The notes beneath the pieces are model-generated. The model was given only the letters and a program-made list of their open reading frames with translations. It did no database searches and was not told the DNA's origin. 64,000 nucleotides of DNA from Liolophura sinensis. Taxonomy: Eukaryota; Mollusca; Polyplacophora; Chitonida; Chitonidae. Positions 40,701 through 51,616 of the stretch are shown in pieces. The stretch covers positions 36,065,608 to 36,129,607 of the forward strand of contig NC_088300.1 in assembly GCF_032854445.1 (NCBI RefSeq). Reading direction: 5' to 3'. Position 1 is the first letter of the stretch. Each line of letters starts with the position of its first letter. A program made the translations under genes and the position numbers.

Positions 40701-43620
40701 TTCAGGCACATGTACCGATCTGTGACCTAACAAATCAAGCCTTATTACTGTGATACTTTTATAACATTGTATATGTTGTAAATAGATAATATATTTATTC
40801 ACATACAGTTGGTGATATAAGGACTGCTTTAACTGAACTCTGTTAACTGTGGTTGTCACTGCTGTATCTGTCCACTGACTGAGGATATATATTTGATATA
40901 CACTGAATGTTTTATTATTGTTACCAGAGTATATGTATGATATAATTGTTGTATGTACTTATACTCAGTTCTGTTACACTACTACTTCGTTGTTGTTACG
41001 CATATATGGGACATCTGCTACATAAGCTATATACTTTTACACCTGAGGGTTTTGATTACATTGCATAAGCTCATTTACATAAATGTGTAATAATTTACAG
41101 CTGTAGTACAGACATGTTAATGCAAAGGCATCGGATGTTTATCGTTGTAAAGGGAGGTAAATCTTGAAAATTCAGAGTCCTGTCTGTGTCAGTGCACAAC
41201 ATTGGCAATTCTCATGGTAATATGATCACTCTTTAGCAGTCATTTACATAATTTTACATGTCTGTGCAACATGTCTCTGTATGTCTTTGCATGCAATTAT
41301 TAAATGACAATTTCCACTTTTAATTCATCATAGGTGAATATAATTCTGGAGTAATGGCTGGGGGGAAAGCACAACCATCTGATTCCCTGATGGCAGTGTA
41401 TTGGAGCCAGTTTGATGTACCCACTTAAATAGATGTTAGCTACACTTGGGCTTAAGCAATATGGATTTGAAGACCAGAGTCACATAATATCAGGCATGTG
41501 TAATATTATCATGTTTAAATTATGCAAATCCCTTTTGAGAATGAGTCAAATTGTTTAAAAGTTTACAGAGCTATGTCCATTTTTCAACACGGCATTGCCA
41601 GAAATGCTTCACATGACTTGGAAATTAGGACAATCATAACGCCAAATGTGATGTTCACCCAGGCAGCCATGATGGGCATTTCTTCAGGTCCCCAAAACTG
41701 AATTTAAGATTTCTGAAAAAAGGGCAATGAGCACTGTTTGTGGTAAATGCCTTGTGATAAACACTAAAGTGTTGTGGTACATGCACACTTAAGAATGGGA
41801 CATGTAACATCACCCAAAGAAACGATTCACATATACACTGGAGCATGGGGATAAGAATTTGTTCCACACATTTGAGTGCATACTGTTGTTTATTGTCTTC
41901 ACTCATTCCTTTAAAATCAGTTGAACATGACCCAAATTTTCACCTTGTAAACGTCAACATTGTGCTTTGGCTGATTCCACTTTTGTTGGTGCGTCCTTTT
42001 GTTCTTGTTTTAATAAAAAGCTGCTGCATTTCACACTGCTTTGCAGAATTTCTTTGGTGGCTTTTTTTTTCTTAGCAGTTAATGTTTTTCACTGGTCCAT
42101 TGAAGATGTCTACAATGTATTTAAAACATAGGTGCTTGTTTCATGAGGTTAATTCCTTGGTGCCCAGTACTATGGTACTGTAGGCATTATGCTGCCATGG
42201 TATATGTAGTAGCATGCAAGTAATGCTATGTGCGCTTTATGAAACTTGTCTCAGACTTATCCAGACTGTCAAGGTTTCCATGTTTGTACAACTGACTGCA
42301 TTCCATGAGTGGAAGCTCTTCCTCCTTACAAAAGTTGAATGAACGAATAGTAACTCCCATATATTTGTATAATAGTATCTTTATCTATAAATCCACATGA
42401 CACGAGGTTACAGACGTGATGAATTTGCCATCCTATTTGAAGGTGGTCTGTTTTGTCAGTTGAAACCTTTTAAAGTTGAAGATGGTACTGAGCATCAACC
42501 TTCAGCCTATATCAGGCCTCTTTCATCAGGCCCTAGCTGATACAGGCAACATCGGTTGATATTCTGGCTGATATCACTGTTACCAGGTAAAAAATAATCA
42601 TGCACACATAATCCATAATTATCACCTGAAAATAGCAGATACAGATACTGCAGTATTAATTATGTAATGTTTTTTAACACCGCAGTCTGAACTAAGTTTG
42701 AAAAGAATTTTTTTTAAGTACACTGATACAAAACTATCATTTCGTGTGACGTTTTTAGAACATGTCTGCCATGTTTAAATAAGTCCTGTGGTCATAGGTA
42801 CAAAACTCTCAGGAGTGATAGTTGATCAATCAGTTGTCCATTTATCAATTAATAAAATCACATCAAAATATCACTAAATTAATAAATTTCAGGAGTAAAC
42901 TATTTTATCACAAATAATCGACAACTCTTTCTTAACAAAAGGAAATGGTACCAAGAGACCTTGAAAAGCACTGTAGAGCCCAGAAATGTCCGGAGCAATT
43001 ACTAATGTATGTGTTGCCCATCACAATTAAAACAAACTTCTTGCAAAACTACATGAATTATACAGTATATCACTTCTGACAGAAGCGATCAGCAAACTCA
43101 AGAATAAGACTACTGACTGTCATGGAAGAACATGGCAAACAAGCCTGAATCAAATGGAATTTACATATCTCCACATGACATAGAATTTCCCTGCACACCC
43201 TAAACCAGCAGAGTCATGTTTGATATGATAACCAGATACTACAAGATAACACAAAACTTCTGCCTTAACACAAGAACACATATGTTCTATAATGCTCCAT
43301 TAAACCACTAAAAGGAAACAAACTGTTAACACATTTACATTGAAGTTTGAAGGTCAAAACAAACAGTTTGACTATATTAAACACTGAAACTATATTAGTT
43401 TCACTTTTGTCATGTCCAACAGTATTTACAAAATTAGTATTTCAGTAACAATACTGAAAACTTCCTTTCCGCTTGCCTTTACACAGAATAAATAGCCATG
43501 GTGTACTTCACCAAACGTTATACTTAATGGTGATTTGAACAAAAACCACGGGCAAGCTGCTAGGCATCTGTTGTGTACGTTGCATAAAAATTCAGTGTTC
43601 TGCTTGATGCATCTGAGTTT
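37742..43620. other. HECTD2 3' UTR and intergenic DNA
   Basis: HECTD2 ends at 37741 and ERI1 ends (coming from the right) at 44556. No exon is supported between them. ATTAAA at 38352 and 38697 could serve as HECTD2 polyadenylation signals; the first AATAAA I see is at 42012. A three-unit 47-bp repeat lies at 40382. The rest is AT-rich and unassigned. Confidence 0.5.
40382..40521 (+). repeat. 47-bp tandem repeat, 3 near-identical copies
   Basis: Unit ttgaagtcttatttcctttc, tcaagtcatctcaaattgtg, atctgtg, three times with almost no differences, so the duplication is recent. Confidence 0.95.
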
Positions 43621-43624
43621 ACAT

Positions 43625-44487
43625 TTCTGTATGATGCATTCTGATTCACCCTTCAGTATAATGCCTAGATTCACCATTCAGTTTGACGCATTCAGATTTA
43701 CACTTCAGTACGATTCATTCAGATTCACCCGCCTATACAAAGCATACAGATTCACCCTTGGGGTATGAAGCATACAGATTCACCCGTCAGAATGATGCAT
43801 TCAGATTCACCATTGAGTATGATCCATTCAGATTCACCATTCAGTAAGAAGCATACAGATTAACCCTTCAGGACGAAGCATACAGATTCACCTGTCAGCA
43901 TGATGCATTCAGGTTCACCCTTATGTATGAAGCATTCAGATTCACCATTCAGTATGAAGCATGGTTTCATCCTTCCGTGTGATGCACACAAATTCACCCT
44001 TCAGTATTAAGCGTCAAGATTCACCAGTCAGTATGATACATTCAGGTCCACCCTATTGTATAAAGCATTCAGTACGAAGCATAGACTCACCATTCAGTGA
44101 GATGCATTCAGGTTCACCCTACTGTATGAAGCATTCAGATTCAACCTTCAGTCTGAAGCATACAGATTCACCTGTCAGCATGAAGCATTCAGATTCACCA
44201 TTCAATATGCAAGATAGATTCACCATTCAGTGTAATGTACACAATTTCACCCTTCAGCATTTAGCATACAGATTCAAGGGTAAAATATGAAGGATTCCGA
44301 TTCACCCGTCAGTAATGAGTATGATGTATTCAGATTCACCATTCAGTATGAAGCATACGGATTCACCCTTCAGTGTGATGCACACCAATTCGCCCTTCAG
44401 TATTAAGCATTCAAATTCACCATTTCAGTATGAAGCATACAGATTCAACCTTCGGAAAGATGCATAAAGATTCACCCTTACGATGCA
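43625..44487 (+). repeat. 27-bp tandem array (~32 copies) at the ERI1 3' end
   Basis: Unit gaagcatacagattcaccct then tcagtat, with gatgcattcag variants. Because 27 is nine codons, stretches stay open and give a false frame with repeated HSDSPFS-like peptide. It ends about 70 bp from the ERI1 stop codon and may be in the ERI1 3' UTR. Confidence 0.92.
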
Positions 44488-44555
44488 TACATCTTCTGGA
44501 TGTGTCTCAAACATGACTGACACTGAACTTATATGCCTACCTACACGGGCATGCT

Positions 44556-45063
44556 CTAGGACTTTTGTAGCCTGTAATACTGCAACAAGTCTTCTACGTC
44601 CTCTTGATCAGAGTCATTGTGATCAGCCTGCGTAGTTATAGCAAGACAACTGAAGGCCGACACCACATCCACTGAGGCAGACTTCCGGGGCGACTTCTTC
44701 TTGGATTTATTTTCCTCGCATATATTACTGTGGGTCAATGTTGCTGTGGTGACGTCCGAGCTGTATGCCCTTAGTTCTCCAGGCGTCCAACATCTCAGTT
44801 CTTCATTAGGACGTATCACGCAGCCATCTTCCATCATACGTATGCAGATCTGGGCGATGTTACGAGCGTCATCTCGGCCACAGTGTAGATTTCCCTCAAA
44901 TGTCAGGCCCAGGTTCTCCAGCATGTTCGTTATCTTTGTTCGGCGACACTGGTAGAAGTTTGCGTAGGTCTTGCGCACGTTAACCCAGCGCCGTGCCCAC
45001 TGAGGGAAGGTAATGTCGCTGAGAGAACACTGCCCATTCAAGAAACGACTCATATCCCAGGGA
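44556..45063 (-). CDS. ERI1: ERI1 exon 6: motifs II and III, C-terminal tail
   Basis: Acceptor gttttgcag. Encodes PWDMSRFLNGQC (D220), RRWVNVRKTYANFY, MLENLGL and HCGRDDARNIAQICIRM (H277, D282), then a 90-residue tail to the stop. Tail function unknown. Confidence 0.95.
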
Positions 45064-48000
45064 CTGCAAAACACAGAACAGAACAGAAAATCGGTTCAAT
45101 TACATAAAACCAAAAATACACTTCGGCTGTAAAACTGAGAGCACACACAGCCATGACTGTGTTACACAGTACAAGAGAGAACATAAAATAAAACAGCCTG
45201 CACCAATTTATGAAAGGTGAAATACGTTTCCTGGAGCATGCACTACCACAACATACTGAACAGCTGAGAGAGGATGATGCGTACAAGGAACAATATACTC
45301 ACCCATCTGTGGCTACAGCAAAAGACCTCTCTGAACCTAGACACTGGGACTCCATCCATTTCTCCATGGATTTTAACACTAATGGGAACGAGTCAGCTGT
45401 GTCCACCTGACTCTGAAAAGAAAAAAAAAAAAAAAAAGAATGATAATATGTCAGTACATGGACGTGAGATTACTTACTTGGGAGGTTAGGGTGTGGTCTA
45501 CATCTTCAGTCACCTCTTCAATATACCCCAGATTCTGCTAATTAGCATAGAGTTTTGACAGGGAAAGAAGTTATCCACACACCTGACTAACCTCTTTTCA
45601 AATTTGGGATCTCCCGAACAGTATTTTTCCTTACCAACGGAAGGGGCTCATTTGGGGGCCTCCGATATGTGTGAAATGGGTTTAACACAAAACATAAAAA
45701 GTTGGTGATTCTTTCAAAACATATAGGTTTAAAACCAAAATCTTCTGTTTTGCTCATGTTACAGCAGATATTATGATGCAGTAATGTCTATTTTTGTCAC
45801 TGTGGTTATACCAGTCCATGACTGAATTAATTTAATTCACTAAACATAAACTAAGAGATCTACGTAACTGCTTGAGCTGCTATAGCTATAGTCCTTGGAG
45901 GTACAGGACTGTGTCCATGTTTCGTCAGTGTTTGTAAACATTTCACATGGGTTATAACCAGAGCCATTCTCACCAATTTAATTTTGCGAAATTAGGTGTG
46001 TTTTTAAGGTATAGTGTGGCGAAGAGAATTGGAGTAATGAGCAATTAATTTGAAATCTCCACTCCCAATGGAAACACAATGACACTGGTTATCAGCTCAA
46101 TAAGGTAATGAAAAATATGAATCAAGTAAAATGTGTCATCTGAAAAGCGCTAAACTTTTGGCTAAATTCAGTACTGGTGGTTCATTTAATTTTAGGTGAT
46201 TCACTACTTATACTTAAACCCTTGATTATCACATAAAAGTTAAAAACTGTGCTGTAGTAATGTAATTCTTCAAAATGTGAACGTCAAAATCGTACAGTGC
46301 AGGGCATTTTTCCAGACATCAGCAGACTGCTCTCAGAGGTGAAGCTGAATCCTACTCTGACTCACCTGTGTTATCCCAGTTAGATTATAGAGGTGAAGTC
46401 GAAGTACAGCCTACTATGACTCACCTGTGTTATTCCAGTCAGGTTATAGAGGTGAAGTTGACAAACAGCCTATTCTGACTCAAGTGTGTTATCACAATCT
46501 GGTTATAGAGGTGAAGTTGACGAACAGCCTACTCTGACTCACCTGTGTTATTCCAGTCAGGTTATAGAGGTGAAGTTGACGAACAGCCTACTCTGACTCA
46601 CCTGTGTTATTCCAGTTAGGTTACAGCAGAATTTACTCAGCTGGGGGTTCAACAATGGCCGACAATAACTGTGAAACTCATCTACCTGTATCAACAGCAA
46701 AGCAAAAACACACCTTTCATTATCAAACACAGCTATATGTATAAAAGCAGAGAACTGTTATACATCCACAAATGGACTAATCATAGACAAACGTTCGGAC
46801 TTTTTCAATAATTTCCCAGAAAATTAAATGTATATTTAGACAATAAATACAGGGTGCATGAGCTCTAGGAATGAAAAGCCTTCTACTGCAACAAGATGGA
46901 TCAAATGCTACATATGTACTTTTTTATAGTCTTTAGTATGATCAGGCAATATGGCTCCTGTTTGAATGCAGTTCTGTTCTTTTAAGATGTTAACGCGTTA
47001 ACTGCTGACTATAGCTTGTAGAGTCCACCCATTTTGCCATTCTAGATTTTTAAGCATATGTCAAGGTTTGTTTACGCAGCTATTTACCACCATATACTGA
47101 GTGTCTTCCTGTGATTCTCTCCGGGAATATCCTTTATGCAAAATAGGTTGTAGCTGCCAGTTTGATATAACTGGTATATTTGGTACCTGAATAACGAGTT
47201 TTGTTGTAGTGGTATTTGCGCAAAAGACGGTGTCTATGAATGCAGGCGAAGTCATGGAACTGTTAACAGAGACAGATAATATTGAGAGTGATGAATCAGA
47301 AATGGTACTGAGTCAGGATGATAGTGATTTTGAATCTGAAACTAGCAACGAACAGTCTAGTGACGACTTTGACACTGCTGAATCGTCCGATTCTGCTGCC
47401 TCGAGTGATGAAGCGGTGTGGTTTGAAGCATGTGACTGGCGTAGGATCTGTGGTGTTTGCACAAATGAACAGGGTGAGGCGAACTCCACTTTTCTTGTCA
47501 TCATTTTCTGACATAAGATAGTACGTCTCTTTCTTGCGAGAGAGCGGTTGTTTTCTTATCGGTGAATATGTGGAGTGATAATGACTAAAGAAATGTTGTA
47601 GCAAAGCCCATTCAATGAGGGCAAATAACTCTGTCTAATTTTTTGGTCAGCGGTCGGTGCGTTAAACCTCAATAACAATATAACAGTAGGACGCAGACAA
47701 CATAAAACATGTCCCGCAAGTTCATAATGTTACATGCAGCTCTCTTCCCTGCTGGTGCCCAAACTACATGTATTCACCACATAAACCACAATGAATGATA
47801 TAAATGACCTATCTATATTATGAGTCAATGTACAAAGAGTGAGTGAGTGAGTGCTTGGGGTTTAACGTCGTACTCAACAATTTTTCAGTTATATGACGAC
47901 GAAGGAATCCTTCGGGTGCATGTACGTGTAATGTGCCTCCTTGTTGCAGGACGGATTTCCACCGCTCTTTTATTTAGTACTGCTTCACTGAGACAACTTA

Positions 48001-51000
48001 CCGAAGGCAAGCTGCCCCGCCCCAGCCATTATACTGATAATGCTGAACGCCAAGCGAGGAAGTCACAACTTCCTCTTTTAAAGTCTTAGGTGTGACTCGA
48101 TCAAGGATTGATCCTGGATCTACCGGTCCCGAAGCGGATGCTCTACCAACTGTGTCAATGTACAAAGAAATGTAAAAGCTAGCTGATTTATTTGCTGAAC
48201 TTCTCACCTCATAATACAACATTCAGAGGTGGTTACAACTACTCGACAATTCTGATAACAGAGCTGCTACAAACTCACAATCTTGTTCTGTTGTACATCT
48301 ACCAGAATGGCAGGAAATTCTATGATTTCATGGTTGTAGTTTTCCACATCCTCTTCGCATGTTGCCTCGAAGTCTATGACCAGAAGATAATCATAAGGAG
48401 TCTTGCTACCCTCCGGGGGATGAACACGAGCCTTCATAAGCTTTTTACGCTTGTAATAATTCTTTATCCTTTTCTTCAGGATATCTTTCATGCCCCTGTA
48501 GGAAAATATATGATCAAAACACATATGAGTGAATGTTAAAATACAATTATGACTTCATAAAATGCTATCAGTTTCAAGGATTGATTCTTGTTTAATGCCA
48601 TGCTGAAAATTTTTTTCACTTATCTCCTGGAAATTACTGAACAACCACAATGTCCCAGGGCCAGACAGCCAAAAGCTAAGTCAGAGCCATAGTCGGTTGA
48701 CCCAGGAGCCTCTCACCAATGGGGTCGCTGTGAGTTCATGCTGGCTTCCTCTCCGGCCATAAGTGGGAAGGTCTGCCAGCAACCTGCGGATGGTTGTGGG
48801 TTTTCCCCCGGGCTGAGCCCGGTTTCCTCCCACCATAATGATGGCATAAGTGAAACATTCTTGAGTACGGCGTAGAACACCAATCAAATAAATAAATAAA
48901 TATACTATTAGAGTCATATGAGGCTGATACTGCTGTTTGAGATATAAACACATGAAATATATAACACTTTGAATGTTATGCTTGTAGTGTTTATTGTTAT
49001 CAAACATGTTGAAAATGTTGTTCACTACATCAGTGAACAGGTGAAACAATATTAACCCATCAGAAGAAAATGAAACGAGTTCACAGAAACTTAAATTCCC
49101 ATTATTACAGAAGCATACAAAAAATAAAACTTTAAAATTAAGCAACATCTACATGTATATTCCATATCAGGGCCATATCTAGAAAAACATTAAATTTTAA
49201 AAATTTAACTCCTAGTGAAGTTTTCTAAAAGCTCTTAAGTCTGACTTTGTGAATGAAAACATAACATTTTATTGGTAAACCATCATATTTTGTTTAATTT
49301 ACTTGTTTAGTTTGGGCAGCCACCAGTTTGGAGCCCAAATGTTTTCCAGAACCAAAGTGACTCCAAATATGGCCCCGCATGTGTAGTAGACCTACATGCT
49401 GTACAAACCTTGTGTCCAGCCGTAGCTCAGCGCATTTTGCCTGAAGCTGATCCTTGGTGAGTTTGTTAATTTCTCCATTGATTAAGGACAGTTTCTTATA
49501 TACTGGATCACTGTACTGGCCATCTCGCACAGCTTTAGGCTTCTGCTGATAATCAGTGATTGGAAAAAGTGAATACCATCTGATATCCATAATGAATACT
49601 GATATAGGGCACAACTGATTAATTTATGTATTTAATATTTGTGTGATGTTTCATGTCATACTCAAAAATACATGTATTTCACATATACAAAGGTGGCAAG
49701 CATTACAGTGGGAGAAAATCGGGCAGACCCCACTGGACATCACAAATGATTGAGGAACAGTAACAATAAAACACAAAAACAACCACACATGTACATGTTT
49801 ATAAACTGCATATTGATCTGAGCAATGTTTAAAGGGAATTTAATACTTCGGGTTGCTGTCATGTGGTACAGTGATATCACTTTATTGAAAAACCAGCTTT
49901 TCAAAATGAACATCTGAGAAGGGACTCCTTGACTAACAAAAGGACGAACCTAGTCTTAACAACTACCATGGTATACCCTATTATGCCTATACAGTATAGA
50001 ATATTTCACAAATGTACACCTGCATGGCAGTAGCCCCATTGATGAGTAAGGAAACAAGTAAATTCCTCGACCTCAGTCGCAGTGCATCTGAACATGCAAT
50101 CTTCACTGGTTTATCTATGGTATACGTTTAATTCAGATGGGTTTAACAGTTAACATCATAGTACTTTGTGTTTTGTGTTTTGCCTATTTATACGTATATA
50201 CATGTAGGTTAAAAGAATGAAACCACCACCCTTTCCCATGTAACTGCACTGCATCCTGACATAAGTCTGCAGCATAACAAGTGAGAACAAATTTGTTCAT
50301 GCAACTGTGCCAGCCTCAAAACCCCAAGAGGAGTATAAAGAATGCATTAGAGAGGCAACAAATAAGTGGCTGGAAACTACCTGACTAGCTACTGTGTGGA
50401 CATCCATCAAGGCAACAGATTGAGAAAACCTGAGCACAAGTGCTTGAATTGGCTCTGGAGCCATGTTCTTTGAGTCCCCAGGCCTAGTTGTAAAATGTAA
50501 GTCTCACATCTCGCAACATGAAGTGTTGGGAGAGTTACTGGGAGAAACTGCTACTAATGTGTCGGATCGAGGGTAAGCCACATGTACTGCATCTTCATAC
50601 GCGCGTTAAATCTTCCCTAGCCAAAATCTCTGCAAACCGAGTGGATCCAATAATGAACTAACCTCTTCTGAGCCTCGCCGAACCAAAAACAATCCATGAC
50701 AATAGCACAAATTCACAAAAAGATACATTTTCGACACTACATACTCGTTCTGATAGTCATGCATACAAGTGATGTGATCTACTCTAATCGCCAATCTGGC
50801 TGGTCCCCTCCCAGTGATGTCAAATGGTGCGAATCGTTCGTTCTCAAAAGTGATTAAAATGGTGGCAGATAGCTTATGGCCACAGTGGGTGTTGTGTCGA
50901 AAATGTATTTATTTTGTGAATTTGTGCGCACTATATGCACACAACAAAGAACCACGGTACCTTTCATACCTTCCCTGCAAAGAAAACGAGAAAGCCCCTC

Positions 51001-51276
51001 ATAAGATCTGAATTTATTTTTCTGTTCAAATTCTCGCTTAGACACTTTTCCAATCTACAAACAGTGACAAAGTGAGAACACCTAGTGTTTGTTCAAGCTG
51101 AACGCCCAGCAGAACCACCAAAAGACCAATTTTCGTCACATGTGGACCAGACAAATTCCCTGACAGCATCTTACCTGAAGTGAAGAAACTTCCGTTCTAT
51201 GCTCAGTTTGTTGGTTTTGTATGGAACTTAATGGAACCTTAACTTCTTTGTCCTGACAGAATTCAGACGAAGCCAT
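44556..51276 (-). CDS. ERI1: ERI1-type 3'-5' exoribonuclease (6 exons, complete)
   Basis: ERI1 enzymes are DEDDh RNases that trim histone mRNA stem-loops, the 3' end of 5.8S rRNA and small-RNA duplexes. Six exons join in phase to 1158 nt (385 residues; the human protein is 349). A SAP RNA-binding domain spans about residues 52-95 (LTKDQLQAKCAELRLDTRG, MKDILKKRIKNYYK). The exonuclease domain follows: D121 and E123 in IDFEATCEE, D220 in PWDM, H277 and D282 in HCGRDD; all five catalytic residues are present. VDEFHSYCRP and LTGITQ are family blocks. The C-terminal tail is longer than in human, with a basic patch (NKSKKKSPRK) and an acidic end. ATG 51276 is used because it opens the exon joining in phase to the SAP exon; upstream sequence is promoter-like. 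It diverges from gene 3 and converges on HECTD2. Confidence 0.94.
45303..45412 (-). CDS. ERI1: ERI1 exon 5
   Basis: Acceptor ttcttttcag, donor GATGG|gtgagt. Encodes SQVDTADSFPLVLKSMEKWM and FAVATDG, matching the vertebrate DQVDRADTFPQVL and LLTDG blocks. Confidence 0.93.
46335..46624 (-). repeat. 59-bp tandem array copying the ERI1 exon 4 donor
   Basis: Five units of exactly 59 bp. Each contains (ERI1 strand) the last exon 4 codons ctgactggaataacacag, the donor gtgagt and 35 bp of intron. Donor boundaries lie at 46602, 46543, 46484, 46425 and 46366. The third copy has lost its GT (cttgag); the others keep gtgagt. Confidence 0.93.
46602..46685 (-). CDS. ERI1: ERI1 exon 4
   Basis: Twenty-eight codons between gttgatacag and CAG|gtgagt: VDEFHSYCRPLLNPQLSK, then CCNLTGITQ. 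Too short for a length-filtered ORF search; found because it bridges exons 3 and 5 in phase. Its donor is the first of five tandem copies. Confidence 0.93.
46990..47665 (+). mobile_element. piggyBac-like remnant, TTAA-bounded, in ERI1 intron 3
   Basis: Left end TTAACGCGTTAACTGCTGAC (from 46990) and right end gtcagcggtcggtgcgTTAA (to 47665) are inverted repeats matching at about 15 of 20 positions. TTAA sits at both borders, the target site used by piggyBac transposases. Inside, on the + strand, a frame at 47209-47511 has the strongly acidic start common in such transposases (MNAGEVMELLTETDNIESDE ... SSDEAVWFEACDW) but stops before any catalytic core. Probably an internally deleted copy. Confidence 0.65.
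47209..47511 (+). pseudogene. Acidic transposase amino-terminal remnant (piggyBac-like)
   Basis: A 100-codon frame, or fewer from the ATG at 47239, rich in Asp, Glu and Ser, then WFEACDWRRICGVC and a stop. No DDE core follows. I infer a truncated transposase from its position inside TTAA-bounded inverted ends and its composition; no family match could be run. Confidence 0.45.
47839..48153 (-). mobile_element. SINE-B, full length, exact 15-bp TSD
   Basis: Reverse copy of the 15869 element: (GAGT)n at the left (3' end), cgttaaacc region in reverse, and box-like gattgatcctgg near 48104. Exact duplication gtcaatgtacaaaga at 47824-47838 and 48154-48168. The frame 47847-48089 is SINE sequence, not a gene. 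Confidence 0.92.
48279..48495 (-). CDS. ERI1: ERI1 exon 3: SAP end and exonuclease motif I
   Basis: Acceptor ttttcctacag, donor ATT|gtgagt. Encodes GMKDILKKRIKNYYK, then YDYLLVIDFEATCEE with D121 and E123, and HEIIEFPAILVDV. Confidence 0.95.
48692..48909 (+). mobile_element. SINE-A, 5' truncated
   Basis: Starts at gacccaggagcctctcacc, carries a deletion in the box B region and ends in (AAAT)n. Target duplication agagccata (48683-48691) and agagtcata (48910-48918), one mismatch. Lies in ERI1 intron 2. Confidence 0.85.
49409..49545 (-). CDS. ERI1: ERI1 exon 2: SAP domain start
   Basis: Encodes SDPVYKKLSLINGEINKLT and DQLQAKCAELRLDT; donor AG|gtttgt. The acceptor is a CAGCAG tandem, so splicing at the second CAG would drop one Gln (start 49542). 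Confidence 0.9.
49622..49740 (-). mobile_element. SINE-A, diverged 3' part, reverse
   Basis: tcatactcaaaaatacatgt, then tacagtgggagaaaatcggg; old and truncated, next to ERI1 exon 2. Confidence 0.55.
49741..51174 (-). other. ERI1 intron 1, distal part: nothing recognised
   Basis: No transposon ends, tandem array or extra exon could be supported in this part of the intron. Confidence 0.45.
51175..51276 (-). CDS. ERI1: ERI1 exon 1
   Basis: Thirty-four codons from MASSEFCQDKEVKVPLSSIQ; donor CAG|gtaaga in phase 0. Non-domain amino terminus. Confidence 0.85.
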
Positions 51277-51530
51277 CGCTCAACTTACAAATCATCAGCG
51301 CGCCATTCGCGGATTTTTTTAACCGAACCACTGCCCCTTACAGCAATAAAAAATGTGGCGTCTGGCTGGAGTTTCAGGTTTAAAAAAAATGGCCTAAGCA
51401 TCAAGGAATGTAGACGTGGTTCTGTTCTCTTCTTCTTCAAGTTTTAATAACTGTGAGCCACTGATAGTAATTGAAGCTTTTAAAATGAATTGAATATTAT
51501 CCAAATTATTTGCTCTAGGAGACAACCAAA
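51277..51530. promoter_or_regulatory. Probable bidirectional promoter of ERI1 and gene 3
   Basis: Only 254 bp separate the ERI1 start codon (- strand, 51276) from the gene 3 start codon (+ strand, 51531). The ERI1-proximal part has gcgcgccattcgcgg (51299-51313), which contains an E2F-like TGGCGCGC on the ERI1 strand. No TATA box is evident at a fixed distance from either start. Transcription start sites cannot be set from sequence. Confidence 0.55.
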
Positions 51531-51616
51531 ATGGCACCGTCTGATGGGAAAGTGATGCCGAGCAGCAATGTCTGGCTTTGTTACGCCGTCTGGAGTGCCT
51601 TTCTTTGTTCAAACTG
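51531..51616 (+). CDS. Gene 3 exon 1: start and signal peptide
   Basis: ATG in good context (accaaaATGG); MAPSDGKVMPSSNVWLCYAV, then WSAFLCSN. Donor TG|gtgatt leaves in phase 2, exactly what the exon at 55060 needs; joining yields W29 and the VLA cleavage site. Found by phase and signal-peptide logic; no other upstream exon fits as well. Confidence 0.65.

Noticed and set aside
43961-44290. 109-codon frame with repeated HSDSPFS-like peptide
   Set aside because: It follows the 27-bp array exactly; periodic openness is explained by a unit of nine codons and the frame is lost where units vary.
47847-48089. 80-codon frame near ERI1 exon 3
   Set aside because: It lies within the SINE-B copy bounded by its target duplication.
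48681-49148. 155-codon reverse frame in ERI1 intron 2
   Set aside because: About half is antisense SINE-A (48692-48909) and the rest is AT-rich; no ERI1 family match.
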